64,000 bases of DNA, from NCBI RefSeq assembly GCF_027942865.1, contig NC_134516.1, positions 25,875,322 through 25,939,321 of the forward strand, written 5' to 3'. Below, piece by piece: positions 22,223 to 34,104 of the stretch. The notes below the pieces were generated by a model, which worked only from the letters and a program-made list of their open reading frames with translations, did not search any database and had not been told where the DNA came from. The position numbers and the translations under genes were made by a program. Numbering within the stretch: position 1 is the first letter of the stretch; every line of letters starts with the position of its first letter. The stretch comes from Odontesthes bonariensis (Eukaryota; Chordata; Actinopteri; Atheriniformes; Atherinopsidae).

Positions 22223-23905
22223 TGTGGAAAGATTTAAGAGTCTGGATTCATCATACAGTGAGGCAAGAATCCCACCCCAACCTCATGCACTTTCCACCAT
22301 TTTCTCCAAAGAATGTGCATAAAGTTGAAGTGCATGTCCTACTGAGGAATTCACATGAATTTTCAAGAGTTTCCTACTATTTAGAAGACAGTCCTGGAAA
22401 TGTCTTCAATCACTGAAGCAGTCAGTTAAGAATCACACCCCAACTTCAAAGCACTTTCCACCATTTTCACCAAAGAATGTGCATAAAGTTGAAGTGCATG
22501 TCCTACTGAGGTATCCACACCACTATTTGAGATCATTTCTTATTCTTTGGAAGACAGTCCAGGAAATGTCTTCAATCGCTGAAGGAGTCTGTTCAGAATC
22601 TCACCCAAACTTAACAGGACTTTCCACCACGTTCTCAAAAAAAAGTGGATAACGATGAGCTTGCCGTTCAGCTCACACGAGGAAGATCTGCAGGTCATGA
22701 AACTACCCCAACAAGAAGCACTTACTATAATGAGGAACAGCTCAGTGTTTCTATTAGGGCACTTGTCATGACAAAGTCTTGCTTCTGATAGAAAACAAGT
22801 GTCATTCTAATCGTGACCACAATATTGATCTTCTATTTGACTTGGAAAATCACATGTCATCCCTAGAAGTAATAGTTTTTTTAAAAGGTTCAGATCTTGT
22901 ACATTTTCACTACCAAGACAACCCCAAAGAGAAGCACTTTTGAGCACAAGAATCAGGAGTGACTCCTTTGAGCTGATCTGAGAGTGATTTGCCCTCAAAA
23001 ATGAGGCTTCACATTTAGGCAGTGAATGTGGTCTGTCCCAGAGTGTCGCACTCTTTCACTTCAAAGCCATGTAAATGCTCAAATTAGTTAGAAATTAAAT
23101 AGAAATTCCTTGCAAATACATTTTTATCTATAGTTCATATTTTGTAGGAGGATCTTTGAATGAGAGCCGTCTGCAAGATTACCCCAACAAGTAGCACTTA
23201 CTTTTTGAAGAAATGTAGTCAGTGCCTGTGTTAAGGTAATGTTGGGGACAAATTCAGGAAAGAACAGTCATGTCTTATTGAAGAAAATCTCACAAGCGAA
23301 ACAACCCCAAAAGAGAAGCACTTATGAAATCAAGAACCACCAGTGTGTCTGTTTGAGGTGGTCTCCATGTGATACACTCATCTGCTAGCTTCAGTTACAG
23401 TCAATAGCATTTGTCGTGTACAATCGCCCCAACCAGAAGCACTTCCTGAACTCAAACACAAGTCAGCACAGACAATGAATCCGATTTTTTTCTTACATGA
23501 ATTTCTCCTCACTCCAGTTGATGCTTTCTTGTGTCCTCCACGTTGCGTTTCCAACTGGGTGAGTGTGTTGAACAGAGTTGCCCATTTTATATGCTCAGTG
23601 CTTGTGGTTAAAAAAAACTCCACCTTCCTTTTCCACAAGGTTTCTATGGTCCAGGCAATGGGCCATTAAACAACCATTCAAAGAAGAATCGTTTTGGAAT
23701 GAATGCAGACATGAGGGCAGTTAGGTGTTGATGAGTGATCAATCAGCTTTCTGCAGGTTTGCTTCATGACACTTGTTTGACAAAGGAAGCCTCCAGTTGG
23801 AGTTCCATCACACGTACTTCAAAACAAGACAAACCCAAATGTATAGTCTGGTATCAAGTGTAAGAGACAGAAAAAGTGTGTGGATTGTAAATTGGCTCCC
23901 CACAC
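22223..23905 (-). ncRNA. mir430: miR-430 array unit 2
   Basis: Mature arms: F 22274-22295, G 22437-22459, H 22603-22625, A 22705-22724, B 22921-22940, C 23181-23200, D 23304-23325, E 23426-23445. TATA motif 23586-23591. Closely similar to unit 1 across the spacer. Confidence 0.93.
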
Positions 23906-25740
23906 TGTGGAAAGATTTAAGAGTCTGGATTCATCATACAGTGAGGCAAGAATCCCACCCCAACCTCATGCACTTTCCACCATTGTCTCCAAAGAATGTG
24001 CATAAAGTTGAAGTGCATGTCCTACTGAGGAATTCACATGAATTTTCAAGAGTTTCCTACTATTTGGTTGACAGTCCTGGAAACTTGTCCTAAAATTGAA
24101 GCAGTCAGTTAAGAATCACACCCCAACTTCAAAGCACTTTCCACCATTTTCCCCAAAGAATGTGCATAAAGTTGAAGTGCATGTCCTACTGAGGAATCCA
24201 CATGAATTTTCAAGAGTTTCCTACTATTTGGTTGACAGTCCTGGAAACTTGTCCAATAATTGAAGCAGTCAGTTAAGAATCACACCCCAACTTCAAAGCA
24301 CTTTCCACCATTTTCCCCAAAGAATGTGCATAAAGTTGAAGTGCATGTCCTACTGAGGTATCCACACGACTATTTGAGATAATTTTTTATTCTTTGGAAG
24401 ACACTCCAGGAAATGTCTTCAATCGCTGAAGGAGTCTGTTCAGAATCGCATCCAAACTTAACAGGACTTTCCACCATGTTCTCAAAAAAAAGTGGATAAC
24501 GGTGAGCTTGCCGTTCAGCTCACACGAGGAAGATCTGCAGGTCATGAAACTACCCCAACAAGAAGCACTTACTATAATGAGGAACAGCTCAGTGTTTCTA
24601 TTAGGGCACTTATCATGACAAAGTCTAGCTTCCGATTGAAAATAAGTGTCATTTTAATCGTGACCACAATATTGGTCTTCTATTTGTCTTGGAAAATCAC
24701 ATGTCATCCCTGGAAGTAATCCACAGTTTGTTTCAAAGGTTCAGATCTTGTACATTTTCACTACCAAGACAACCCCAAAGAGAAGCACTTTTGAGCACAA
24801 GAATCAGGAGTGACTCCTTTGAGGTGATCTGAGAGTGATTTGCCCTCAAAAATGAGGCTTCACATTTACGCAGTGATTGTGGTCTGTCCCAGAGTGTCGC
24901 ACTCTTTCACTTCAAAGCCATGTAAATGCTCAAATTAGGTAGAAATGAAATAGAAATTCCTTGCAAATACATTTTTATCTATAGTTCATATTTTGTAGTA
25001 GGATTTTTTAATGAGAGCCGTCTGCAAGATTACCCCAACAAGTAGCACTTACTTTTTGAAGAAATGTAGTCAGTGCCTGTGTTAAGGTAATGTTGGGGAC
25101 AAATTTAATAAAGAACAGTCATGTCTTATTGAAGAAAATCTCACAAGCGAAACAACCCCAAAAGAGAAGCACTTATGAAATCAAGAACCATCAGTGTGTC
25201 TGTTTGAGGTGGTCTCCATGTGATATACTCATCCTCTAGCATCAGTTACAGTCAATAGCATTTGTCGTGTACAATCGCCCCAACCAGAAGCACTTCCTGA
25301 ACTCAAACACGAGTCAGCACAGACAGTGAATCAGATTTTTTTCTTACATGAATTTCTCCTGAGTCCAGTCGATGCTTTCTTGTGTCCCACTGGGTGAGTG
25401 TGTTGAACAGTGTTGCCCAGTTTATATGCTCAGTGTTTGTGGTTCCAACAAACTCCACCTTCCTTTTTCACAAGGTTTCTATGGTCCAGGCAATGGGCCA
25501 TTAAACAACCATTCAAAGAAGAATCGTTTTGGAATGAATGCAGACATGAGGGCAGTTAGGTGTTGATGAGTGATCAATCAGCTTTCTGCAGGTTTGCTCC
25601 ATGAAACTTGTTTGACAAAGGAAGCCTCCAGTTGGAGTTCCATCACACGTACTTCAAAACAAGACAAACCCAAATGTATAGTCTGGTATCAAGTGTAAGA
25701 GACAGAAAAAGTGGGTGGATTGTAAATTGGCTCCCCACAC
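23906..25740 (-). ncRNA. mir430: miR-430 array unit 3
   Basis: Mature arms: F 23957-23978, G 24120-24142 and 24284-24306, H 24450-24472 (GCATCCAAAC variant), A 24552-24571, B 24772-24791, C 25032-25051, D 25155-25176, E 25277-25296. TATA 25421-25426. It shares private variants with unit 7 (CCTAAAATTGAAG, GATTTTTTAATGAG, AATTTAATAAAG). Confidence 0.93.
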
Positions 25741-27573
25741 TGTGGAAAGATTTAAGAGTCTGGATTCATCAAACAGTGAGGCAAGAATCCCACCCCAACC
25801 TCATGCACTTTCCACCATTTTCTCCAAAGAATGTGCATAAAGTTGAAGTGCATGTCCTACTGAGGAATCCACGTGAATTTTCAAGAGTTTCCTACTATTT
25901 GGTTGACAGTCCTGGAAACTTGTCCAATAATTGAAGCAGTCAGTTAAGAATCACACCCCAACTTCAAAGCACTTTCCACCATTTTCCCCAAAGAATGTGC
26001 ATAAAGTTGAAGTGCATGTCCTACTGAGGAATCCACATGAATTTTCAAGAGATTCCTACTATTTGGTTGACAGTCCTGGAAACTTGTCCAATAATTGAAG
26101 CAGTCAGTTAAGAATCACACCCCAACTTCAAAGCACTTTCCACCATTTTCCCCAAAGAATGTGCATAAAGTTGAAGTGCATGTCCTACTGAGGTATCCAC
26201 ACGACTATTTGAGATAATTTCTCATTCTTTGGAAGACAGTCCAGGAAATGTCTTCAATTGCTGAAGGAGTCTGTTCAGAAACACACCAAACTTAACAGGA
26301 CTTTCCTCCATGTTCTCAAAAAAAGTGGATAACGGTGAGCTTGCCGTTCAGCTCACACGAGGAAGATCTGCAGGTCATGAAACTACCCCAACAAGAAGCA
26401 CTTACTATAATGAGGAACAGCTCAGTGTTTCTGTTAGGGCACTTATCATGACAAAGTCTCGCTTCTGATAGAAAATAAGTGTCATTCTAATCGTGGCCAC
26501 AATATTGATCTTGTACTTGACTTGAAAAATCACATGTCATCCCTAGATGTAATACACAGTTTGTTTCAAAGGTTCAGATCTTGTACATTTTCACTACCAA
26601 GACAACCCCAAAGAGAAGCACTTTTGAGCACAAGAATCAGGAGTGACTCCTTTGAGGTGATCTGAGAGTGATTTGCCCACAAAAACGAGGCTTCACATTT
26701 ACCCAGTGGATGTGGTCTGTCCCAGAGTGTCGCACCCTTTCACTTCAAAGCCATGTAAATGCTCAAATTAGGTAGAAATTAAATAGAAATTCCTTGCAAA
26801 TACATTTTTATCTATAGTTCATATTTTGTAGGAGGATCTTTGAATGAGAGCCGTCTGCAAGATTACCCCAACAAGTAGCACTTACTTTTAGAAGAAATGT
26901 AGTCAGTGCCTGTGTTAAGGTAATGTTGGGGACAAATTCAGGAAAGAACAGTCATGTCTTATTGAAGAAAATCTCACAAGCGAAACAACCCCAAAAGAGA
27001 AGCACTTATGAAATCAATAACCATCAGTGTGTCTGTTTGAGGTGGTCTCCATGTGATATACTCATCCTCTAGCATCAGTTACAGTCAATAGCATTTGTCG
27101 TGTACAATCGCCCCAACCAGAAGCACTTCCTGAACTCAAACACGAGTCAGCACAGACAGTGAATCAGATTTTTTTCTTACATGAATTTCTCCTCACTCCA
27201 GTTGATGCTTTTTTGTGTCCTCCACGTTGCGTTTCCCACTGGGTGAGTGTGTTGAACAGAGTTGCCCAGTTTATATGCTCAGTGTTTGTGGTTCCAACAA
27301 ACTCCACCCTCCTTTTCCACAAGGTTTCTGAGGTCCAGGCAATGGGCCATTAAACAACCATTCAAAGAAGAATCGTTTTGGAATGAATGCAGACATGAGG
27401 GCAGTTAGGTGTTGATGAGTGATCAATCAGCTTTTTGCAGGTTTGCTCCATGAAACTTGTTTGACAAAGGAAGCCTCCAGTTGGAGTTCCATCACACGTA
27501 CTTCAAAACAAGATAAAACCAAATGTACAGTCTGGAATCAAGTGTAAGAGACAGAAAAAGTGGCTCCCCACAC
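25741..27573 (-). ncRNA. mir430: miR-430 array unit 4
   Basis: Mature arms: F 25792-25813, G 25955-25977 and 26119-26141, H 26285-26305, A 26385-26404, B 26605-26624, C 26865-26884, D 26988-27009, E 27110-27129. TATA 27270-27275. Nearly identical to unit 8, which lacks both G arms. Confidence 0.93.
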
Positions 27574-29078
27574 TGTGGAAAGATTTAAGAGTCTGGATTC
27601 ATCATACAGTGAGGCAAGAATCCCACCCCAACCTCATGCACTTTCCAGCATTTTCTCCAAAGAATGTGCATAAAGTTGAAGTGCATGTCCTACTGAGGAA
27701 TCCACATGAATCTTCAAGAGTTTCCTACTATTTAGAAGACTACTATTTAAATGTCTTCAATCGCTGAAGCAGTCAGTTAAGAATCACACCCCAACTTCAA
27801 AGCACTTTCCACCATGTTCTCAAAAAAAAGTGGATAACAGTGAGCTTGCCGTTCAGCTCACACGAGGAAGATCTGCAGGTCATGAAACTACCCCAACAAG
27901 AAGCACTTACTATAATGAGGAACAGCTCAGTGTTTCTATTAGGGCACTTGTCATTACAAAGTCTTGCTTCCGATTGAAAATAAGTGTCATTTTAATCGTG
28001 ACCACAATATTGGTCTTCTATTTGTCTTGGAAAATCACATGTCATCCCTGGAAGTAATCCACAGTTTGTTTCAAAGGTTCAGATCTTGTACATTTTCACT
28101 ACCAAGACAACCCCAAAGAGAAGCACTTTTGATCACAAGAATAAGGAGTGACTCCTTTGAGGTGATCTGAGAGTGATTTGCCCTCAAAAATGAGGCTTCA
28201 CATTTACGCAGTGATTGTGGTCTGTCCCAGAGTGTCGCACTCTTTCACTTCAAAGCCATGTAAATGCTCAAATTAGGTAGAAATGAAATAGAAATTCCTT
28301 GCAAATACATTTTTATCTATAGTTCATATTTTGTAGTAGGATTTTTGAATGAGAGCCGTCTGCAAGATTACCCCAACGAGTAGCACTTACTTTATGAAGA
28401 AATGTAGTCAGTGCCTGTGTTACGTTAATCTTGGGAACAAATTCAGGAAAGAACAGTCATGTCTTATTGAAGAAAATCTCACAAGCGAAACAACCCCAAA
28501 AGAGAAGCACTTATGAAATCAAGAACCATCAGTGTGTCTGTTTGAGGTGGTCTCCATGTGATATACTCATCCTCTAGCATCAGTTACAGTCAATAGCATT
28601 TGTCGTGTACAATCGCCCCAACCAGAAGCACTTCCTGAACTCAAACACGAGTCAGCACAGACAGTGAATCAGATTTTTTTCTTACATGAATTTCTCCTGG
28701 GTCCAGTCGATGCTTTCTTGTGTCCCACTGGGTGAGTGTGTTGAACAGAGTTGCCCAGTTTATATGCTCAGTGTTTGTGGTTCCAACAAACTCCACCTTC
28801 CTTTTTCACAAGGTTTCTATGGTCCAGGCAATGGGCCATTAAACAACCATTCAAAGAAGAATCGTTTTGGAATGAATGCAGACATGAGGGCAGTTAGGTG
28901 TTGATGAGTGATCAATCAGCTTTCTGCAGGTTTGCTCCATGAAACTTGTTTGACAAAGGAAGCCTCCAGTTGGAGTTCCATCACACGTACTTCAAAACAA
29001 GACAAAACCAAATGTATAGTCTTGTATCAAGTGTAAGAGACAGAAAAAGTGGGAGGATTGTAAATTGGCTCCCCACAC
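27574..29078 (-). ncRNA. mir430: miR-430 array unit 5
   Basis: Mature arms: F 27625-27646, G 27788-27810 (a G mature strand joined to H flanking sequence), A 27890-27909, B 28110-28129, C 28370-28389 (CAACGAG variant), D 28493-28514, E 28615-28634. TATA 28759-28764. No separate H arm: the G-H interval was lost by unequal exchange. Confidence 0.92.
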
Positions 29079-30764
29079 TGTGGAAAGATTTAAGAGTCTG
29101 GATTCATCATACAGTGAGGCAAGAATCCCACCCCAACCTCATGCACTTTCCACCATTTTCTCCAAAGAATGTGCATAAAGTTGAAGTGCATGTCCTACTG
29201 AGGAATCCACGTGAATTTTCAAGAGTTTCCTACTATTTGGTTGACAGTCCTGGAAACTTGTCCAATAATTGAAGCAGTCAGTTAAGAATCACACCCCAAC
29301 TTCAAAGCACTTTCCACCATTTTCCCCAAAGAATGTGCATAAAGTTGAAGTGCATGTCCTACTGAGGTATCCACACGACTATTTGAGATAATTTCTTATT
29401 CTTTGGAAGACAGTCCAGGAAATGTCTTCAATTGCTGAAGGAGTCTGTTCAGAAACACACCAAACTTAACAGGACTTTCCTCCATGTTCTCAAAAAAAGT
29501 GGATAACGGTGAGCTTGCCGTTCAGCTCACACGAGGAAGATCTGCAGGTCATGAAACTACCCCAACAAGAAGCACTTACTATAATGAGGAACAGCTCAGT
29601 GTTTCTGTTAGGGCACTTATCATGACAAAGTCTCGCTTCTGATAGAAAATAAGTGTCATTCTAATCGTGGCCACAATATTGATCTTGTACTTGACTTGAA
29701 AAATCACATGTCATCCCTAGATGTAATACACAGTTTGTTTCAAAGGTTCAGATCTTGTACATTTTCACTACCAAGACAACCCCAAAGAGAAGCACTTTTG
29801 AGCACAAGAATCAGGAGTGACTCCTTTGAGGTGATCTGAGAGTGATTTGCCCACAAAAACGAGGCTTCACATTTACCCAGTGGATGTGGTCTGTCCCAGA
29901 GTGTCGCACCCTTTCACTTCAAAGCCATGTAAATGCTCAAATTAGGTAGAAATTAAATAGAAATTCCTTGCAAATACATTTTTATCTATAGTTCATATTT
30001 TGTAGTAGGATCTTTGAATGAGAGCCGTCTGCAAGATTACCCCAACAAGTAGCACTTACTTTTTGAAGAAATGTAGTCAGTGCCTGTGTTAAGGTAATGT
30101 TGGGGACAAATTCAGGAAAGAACAGTCATGTCTTATTGAAGAAAATCTGACGAGCGAAACAACCCCAAAAGAGAAGCACTTATGAAATCAAGAACCATCA
30201 GTGTGTCTGTTTGAGGTGGTCTCCATGTGATACACTCATCTGCTAGCTTCAGTTACAGTCAATAGCATTTGTCATGTACAATCGCCCCAACCAGAAGCAC
30301 TTTCCTGAACTCAAACACAAGTCAGCACAGACAGTGAATCCGATTTTTTTCTTACATGAATTTCTCCTCGCTCCAGTTGATGCTTTCTTGTGTCCTCCAC
30401 GTTGCGAATCCAACTGGGTGAGTGTGTTGAACAGAGTTGCCCAGTTTATATGCTCAGTGTTTGTGGTTCCAACAAACTCCACCTTCCTTTTTCACAAGGT
30501 TTCTATGGTCCAGGCAATGGGCCATTAAACAACCATTCAAAGAAGAATCGTTTTGGAATGAATGCAGACATGAGGGCAGTTAGGTGTTGATGAGTGATCA
30601 ATCAGCTTTCTGCAGGTTTGCTCCATGAAACTTGTTTGACAAAGGAAGCCTCCAGTTGGAGTTCCATCACACGTACTTCAAAACAAGACAAAACCAAATG
30701 TATAGTCTTGTATCAAGTGTAAGAGACAGAAAAAGTGGGAGGATTGTAAATTGGCTCCCCACAC
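29079..30764 (-). ncRNA. mir430: miR-430 array unit 6
   Basis: Mature arms: F 29130-29151, G 29293-29315, H about 29459-29480, A 29559-29578, B 29779-29798, C 30039-30058, D 30162-30183, E 30284-30304 (one extra T after GCACTT). TATA 30445-30450. Confidence 0.93.
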
Positions 30765-30814
30765 TGTGGAAAGATTTAAGAGTCTGGATTCATCATACAG
30801 TGAGGCAAGAATCC

Positions 30815-30874
30815 CACCCCAACCTCATGCACTTTCCACCATTTTCTCCAAAGAATGTGCATAAAGTTGAAGTG
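30815..30874 (-). ncRNA. mir430: miR-430 type F hairpin (example, unit 7)
   Basis: The 3' arm GAAAGUGCAUGAGGUUGGGG pairs with the 5' arm CACUUCAACUUUAUGCACAU+UC: I count 21 of 22 positions paired (including G:U), with one A:A mismatch opposite the seed side. The loop is about 16 nt. The extended perfect stem is the best structural evidence in the array that these are pre-miRNAs. Confidence 0.95.
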
Positions 30875-31141
30875 CATGTCCTACTGAGGAATCCACATGA
30901 ATTTTCAAGAGTTTCCTACTATTTGGTTGACAGTCCTGGAAACTTGTCCTAAAATTGAAGCAGTCAGTTAAGAATCACACCCCAACTTCAAAGCACTTTC
31001 CACCATTTTCCCCAAAGAATGTGCATAAAGTTGAAGTGCATGTCCTACTGAGGAATCCACATGAATTTTCAAGAGTTTCCTACTATTTGGTTGACAGTCC
31101 TGGAAACTTGTCCAATAATTGAAGCAGTCAGTTAAGAATCA

Positions 31142-31202
31142 CACCCCAACTTCAAAGCACTTTCCACCATTTTCCCCAAAGAATGTGCATAAAGTTGAAG
31201 TG
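31142..31202 (-). ncRNA. mir430: miR-430 type G hairpin (example, unit 7)
   Basis: The mature arm GAAAGUGCUUUGAAGUUGGGG faces the same 5' arm as type F, with one bulge. G and F are sister subtypes that differ at mature positions 10-15. G sits in a 164-bp subrepeat whose number varies from 0 to 4 per unit. Confidence 0.93.
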
Positions 31203-31308
31203 CATGTCCTACTGAGGTATCCACACGACTATTTGAGATAATTTTTTATTCTTTGGAAGACACTCCAGGAAATGTCTTCAATCGCTGAAGGAGTCTGTTC
31301 AGAATCGC

Positions 31309-31385
31309 ATCCAAACTTAACAGGACTTTCCACCATGTTCTCAAAAAAAAGTGGATAACGGTGAGCTTGCCGTTCAGCTCACACG
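31309..31385 (-). ncRNA. Type H: degenerate miR-430-like arm (example, unit 7)
   Basis: The arm reads GAAAGUCCUGUUAAGUUUGG: the AAGUGC seed is AAGUCC. The sequence on its 5' side (minus strand) folds on itself (AACGG...CCGUU) rather than pairing with the arm. It occurs in 10 of 12 units and always keeps the altered seed. It is probably a dead hairpin carried along with the unit, though a new-seed miRNA is possible. Confidence 0.5.
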
Positions 31386-31399
31386 AGGAAGATCTGCAG

Positions 31400-31478
31400 G
31401 TCATGAAACTACCCCAACAAGAAGCACTTACTATAATGAGGAACAGCTCAGTGTTTCTATTAGGGCACTTATCATGAC
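31400..31478 (-). ncRNA. mir430: miR-430 type A hairpin (example, unit 7)
   Basis: The stem is closed by GUCAUGA/UCAUGAC. The 5' arm is AAGUGCCCUAAUAGAAACAC and the 3' mature arm UAAGUGCUUCUUGUUGGGGU. All 12 copies in the array keep the mature 20 nt. Confidence 0.95.
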
Positions 31479-31624
31479 AAAGTCTAGCTTCCGATTGAAA
31501 ATAAGTGTCATTTTAATCGTGACCACAATATTGGTCTTCTATTTGTCTTGGAAAATCACATGTCATCCCTGGAAGTAATCCACAGTTTGTTTCAAAGGTT
31601 CAGATCTTGTACATTTTCACTACC

Positions 31625-31688
31625 AAGACAACCCCAAAGAGAAGCACTTTTGAGCACAAGAATCAGGAGTGACTCCTTTGAGGTGATC
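31625..31688 (-). ncRNA. mir430: miR-430 type B hairpin (miR-430c-like; example, unit 7)
   Basis: The 5' arm CACCUCAAAGGAGUCACUCC pairs with the mature arm AAAGUGCUUCUCUUUGGGGU. Apart from the first base, this is the zebrafish miR-430c sequence as I know it. Twelve copies, all with the same core. Confidence 0.96.
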
Positions 31689-31887
31689 TGAGAGTGATTT
31701 GCCCTCAAAAATGAGGCTTCACATTTACGCAGTGATTGTGGTCTGTCCCAGAGTGTCGCACTCTTTCACTTCAAAGCCATGTAAATGCTCAAATTAGGTA
31801 GAAATGAAATAGAAATTCCTTGCAAATACATTTTTATCTATAGTTCATATTTTGTAGTAGGATTTTTTAATGAGAGCCGTCTGCAAG

Positions 31888-31950
31888 ATTACCCCAACAA
31901 GTAGCACTTACTTTTTGAAGAAATGTAGTCAGTGCCTGTGTTAAGGTAAT
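31888..31950 (-). ncRNA. mir430: miR-430 type C hairpin (example, unit 7)
   Basis: The stem is AUUACC...GGGGUAAU; the 5' arm continues UUAACACAGGCACUGACU and the mature arm is UAAGUGCUACUUGUUGGGGU. Eleven copies; units 5 and 9 carry single-base changes outside the seed. Confidence 0.94.
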
Positions 31951-32007
31951 GTTGGGGACAAATTTAATAAAGAACAGTCATGTCTTATTGAAGAAAATCT
32001 CACAAGC

Positions 32008-32076
32008 GAAACAACCCCAAAAGAGAAGCACTTATGAAATCAAGAACCATCAGTGTGTCTGTTTGAGGTGGTCTCC
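32008..32076 (-). ncRNA. mir430: miR-430 type D hairpin (miR-430c-like; example, unit 7)
   Basis: The mature arm UAAGUGCUUCUCUUUUGGGG matches miR-430c with one extra U in the U run. The 5' arm is ACCACCUCAAACAGACACAC. Eleven copies, all seed-intact. Confidence 0.95.
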
Positions 32077-32130
32077 ATGTGATATACTCATCCTCTAGCA
32101 TCAGTTACAGTCAATAGCATTTGTCGTGTA

Positions 32131-32195
32131 CAATCGCCCCAACCAGAAGCACTTCCTGAACTCAAACACGAGTCAGCACAGACAGTGAATCAGAT
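32131..32195 (-). ncRNA. mir430: miR-430 type E hairpin (example, unit 7)
   Basis: The mature arm is GGAAGUGCUUCUGGUUGGGG, with AAUC/GAUU at the base of the stem. The 5' arm (UUCACUGUCUGUGCUGAC) pairs less well than in the other types, so processing may be weaker. E is the first hairpin after the spacer TATA motif. Eleven copies, ten with an intact seed. Confidence 0.8.
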
Positions 32196-32279
32196 TTTTT
32201 TCTTACATGAATTTCTCCTGGGTCCAGTCGATGCTTTCTTGTGTCCCACTGGGTGAGTGTGTTGAACAGTGTTGCCCAG

Positions 32280-32285
32280 TTTATA
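32280..32285 (-). promoter_or_regulatory. Recurrent minus-strand TATA motif of the miR-430 units
   Basis: TATAAA (context GAGCATATAAACTGGG) lies in the ~500-bp hairpin-free spacer of each complete unit, about 125-145 nt upstream of hairpin E. It is present in all 11 spacers; positions are given under each unit. In units 1 and 2 the context is CATATAAAATGGG. The same spacer holds CCTTTGTC (Sox-like) and GCTGATTGATC (Nanog-like) sites on the minus strand. This fits one promoter per unit. The zebrafish miR-430 locus is reported to have very many promoters; here the function is inferred. Confidence 0.5.
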
Positions 32286-32599
32286 TGCTCAGTGTTTGTG
32301 GTTCCAACAAACTCCACCTTCCTTTTTCACAAGGTTTCTATGGTCCAGGCAATGGGCCATTAAACAACCATTCAAAGAAGAATCGTTTTGGAATGAATGC
32401 AGACATGAGGGCAGTTAGGTGTTGATGAGTGATCAATCAGCTTTCTGCAGGTTTGCTCCATGAAACTTGTTTGACAAAGGAAGCCTCCAGTTGGAGTTCC
32501 ATCACACGTACTTCAAAACAAGACAAACCCAAATGTATAGTCTGGTATCAAGTGTAAGAGACAGAAAAAGTGGGTGGATTGTAAATTGGCTCCCCACAC

Positions 32600-34104
32600 T
32601 GTGGAAAGATTTAAGAGTCTGGATTCATCAAACAGTGAGGCAAGAATCCCACCCCAACCTCATGCACTTTCCACCATTTTCTCCAAAGAATGTGCATAAA
32701 GTTGAAGTGCATGTCCTACTGAGGTATCCACACGACTATTTGAGATAATTTCTTATTCTTTGGAAGACAGTCCAGGAAATGTCTTCAATTGCTGAAGGAG
32801 TCTGTTCAGAAACACACCAAACTTAACAGGACTTTCCTCCATGTTCTCAAAAAAAGTGGATAACGGTGAGCTTGCCGTTCAGCTCACACGAGGAAGATCT
32901 GCAGGTCATGAAACTACCCCAACAAGAAGCACTTACTATAATGAGGAACAGCTCAGTGTTTCTGTTAGGGCACTTATCATGACAAAGTCTCGCTTCTGAT
33001 AGAAAATAAGTGTCATTCTAATCGTGGCCACAATATTGATCTTGTACTTGACTTGAAAAATCACATGTCATCCCTAGATGTAATACACAGTTTGTTTCAA
33101 AGGTTCAGATCTTGTACATTTTCACTACCAAGACAACCCCAAAGAGAAGCACTTTTGAGCACAAGAATCAGGAGTGACTCCTTTGAGGTGATCTGAGAGT
33201 GATTTGCCCACAAAAACGAGGCTTCACATTTACCCAGTGGATGTGGTCTGTCCCAGAGTGTCGCACCCTTTCACTTCAAAGCCATGTAAATGCTCAAATT
33301 AGGTAGAAATTAAATAGAAATTCCTTGCAAATACATTTTTATCTATAGTTCATATTTTGTAGGAGGATCTTTGAATGAGAGCCGTCTGCAAGATTACCCC
33401 AACAAGTAGCACTTACTTTTAGAAGAAATGTAGTCAGTGCCTGTGTTAAGGTAATGTTGGGGACAAATTCAGGAAAGAACAGTCATGTCTTATTGAAGAA
33501 AATCTCACAAGCGAAACAACCCCAAAAGAGAAGCACTTATGAAATCAATAACCATCAGTGTGTCTGTTTGAGGTGGTCTCCATGTGATATACTCATCCTC
33601 TAGCATCAGTTACAGTCAATAGCATTTGTCGTGTACAATCGCCCCAACCAGAAGCACTTCCTGAACTCAAACACGAGTCAGCACAGACAGTGAATCAGAT
33701 TTTTTTCTTACATGAATTTCTCCTCACTCCAGTTGATGCTTTTTTGTGTCCTCCACGTTGCGTTTCCCACTGGGTGAGTGTGTTGAACAGAGTTGCCCAG
33801 TTTATATGCTCAGTGTTTGTGGTTCCAACAAACTCCACCCTCCTTTTCCACAAGGTTTCTGAGGTCCAGGCAATGGGCCATTAAACAACCATTCAAAGAA
33901 GAATCGTTTTGGAATGAATGCAGACATGAGGGCAGTTAGGTGTTGATGAGTGATCAATCAGCTTTTTGCAGGTTTGCTCCATGAAACTTGTTTGACAAAG
34001 GAAGCCTCCAGTTGGAGTTCCATCACACGTACTTCAAAACAAGATAAAACCAAATGTACAGTCTGGAATCAAGTGTAAGAGACAGAAAAAGTGGCTCCCC
34101 ACAC
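32600..34104 (-). ncRNA. mir430: miR-430 array unit 8 (no G hairpin)
   Basis: Mature arms: F 32651-32672, H about 32817-32838, A 32916-32935, B 33136-33155, C 33396-33415, D 33519-33540, E 33641-33660. TATA 33801-33806. It is shorter than unit 4 by exactly two 164-bp G subrepeats. Confidence 0.93.

Larger units (their letters stand above)
30765..32599 (-). ncRNA. mir430: miR-430 array unit 7
   Basis: Mature arms: F 30816-30837, G 30979-31001 and 31143-31165, H 31309-31331, A 31411-31430, B 31631-31650, C 31891-31910, D 32014-32035, E 32136-32155. TATA 32280-32285. It is the unit 3 duplicate at offset 6859, and it is used below to describe each hairpin type. Confidence 0.93.
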
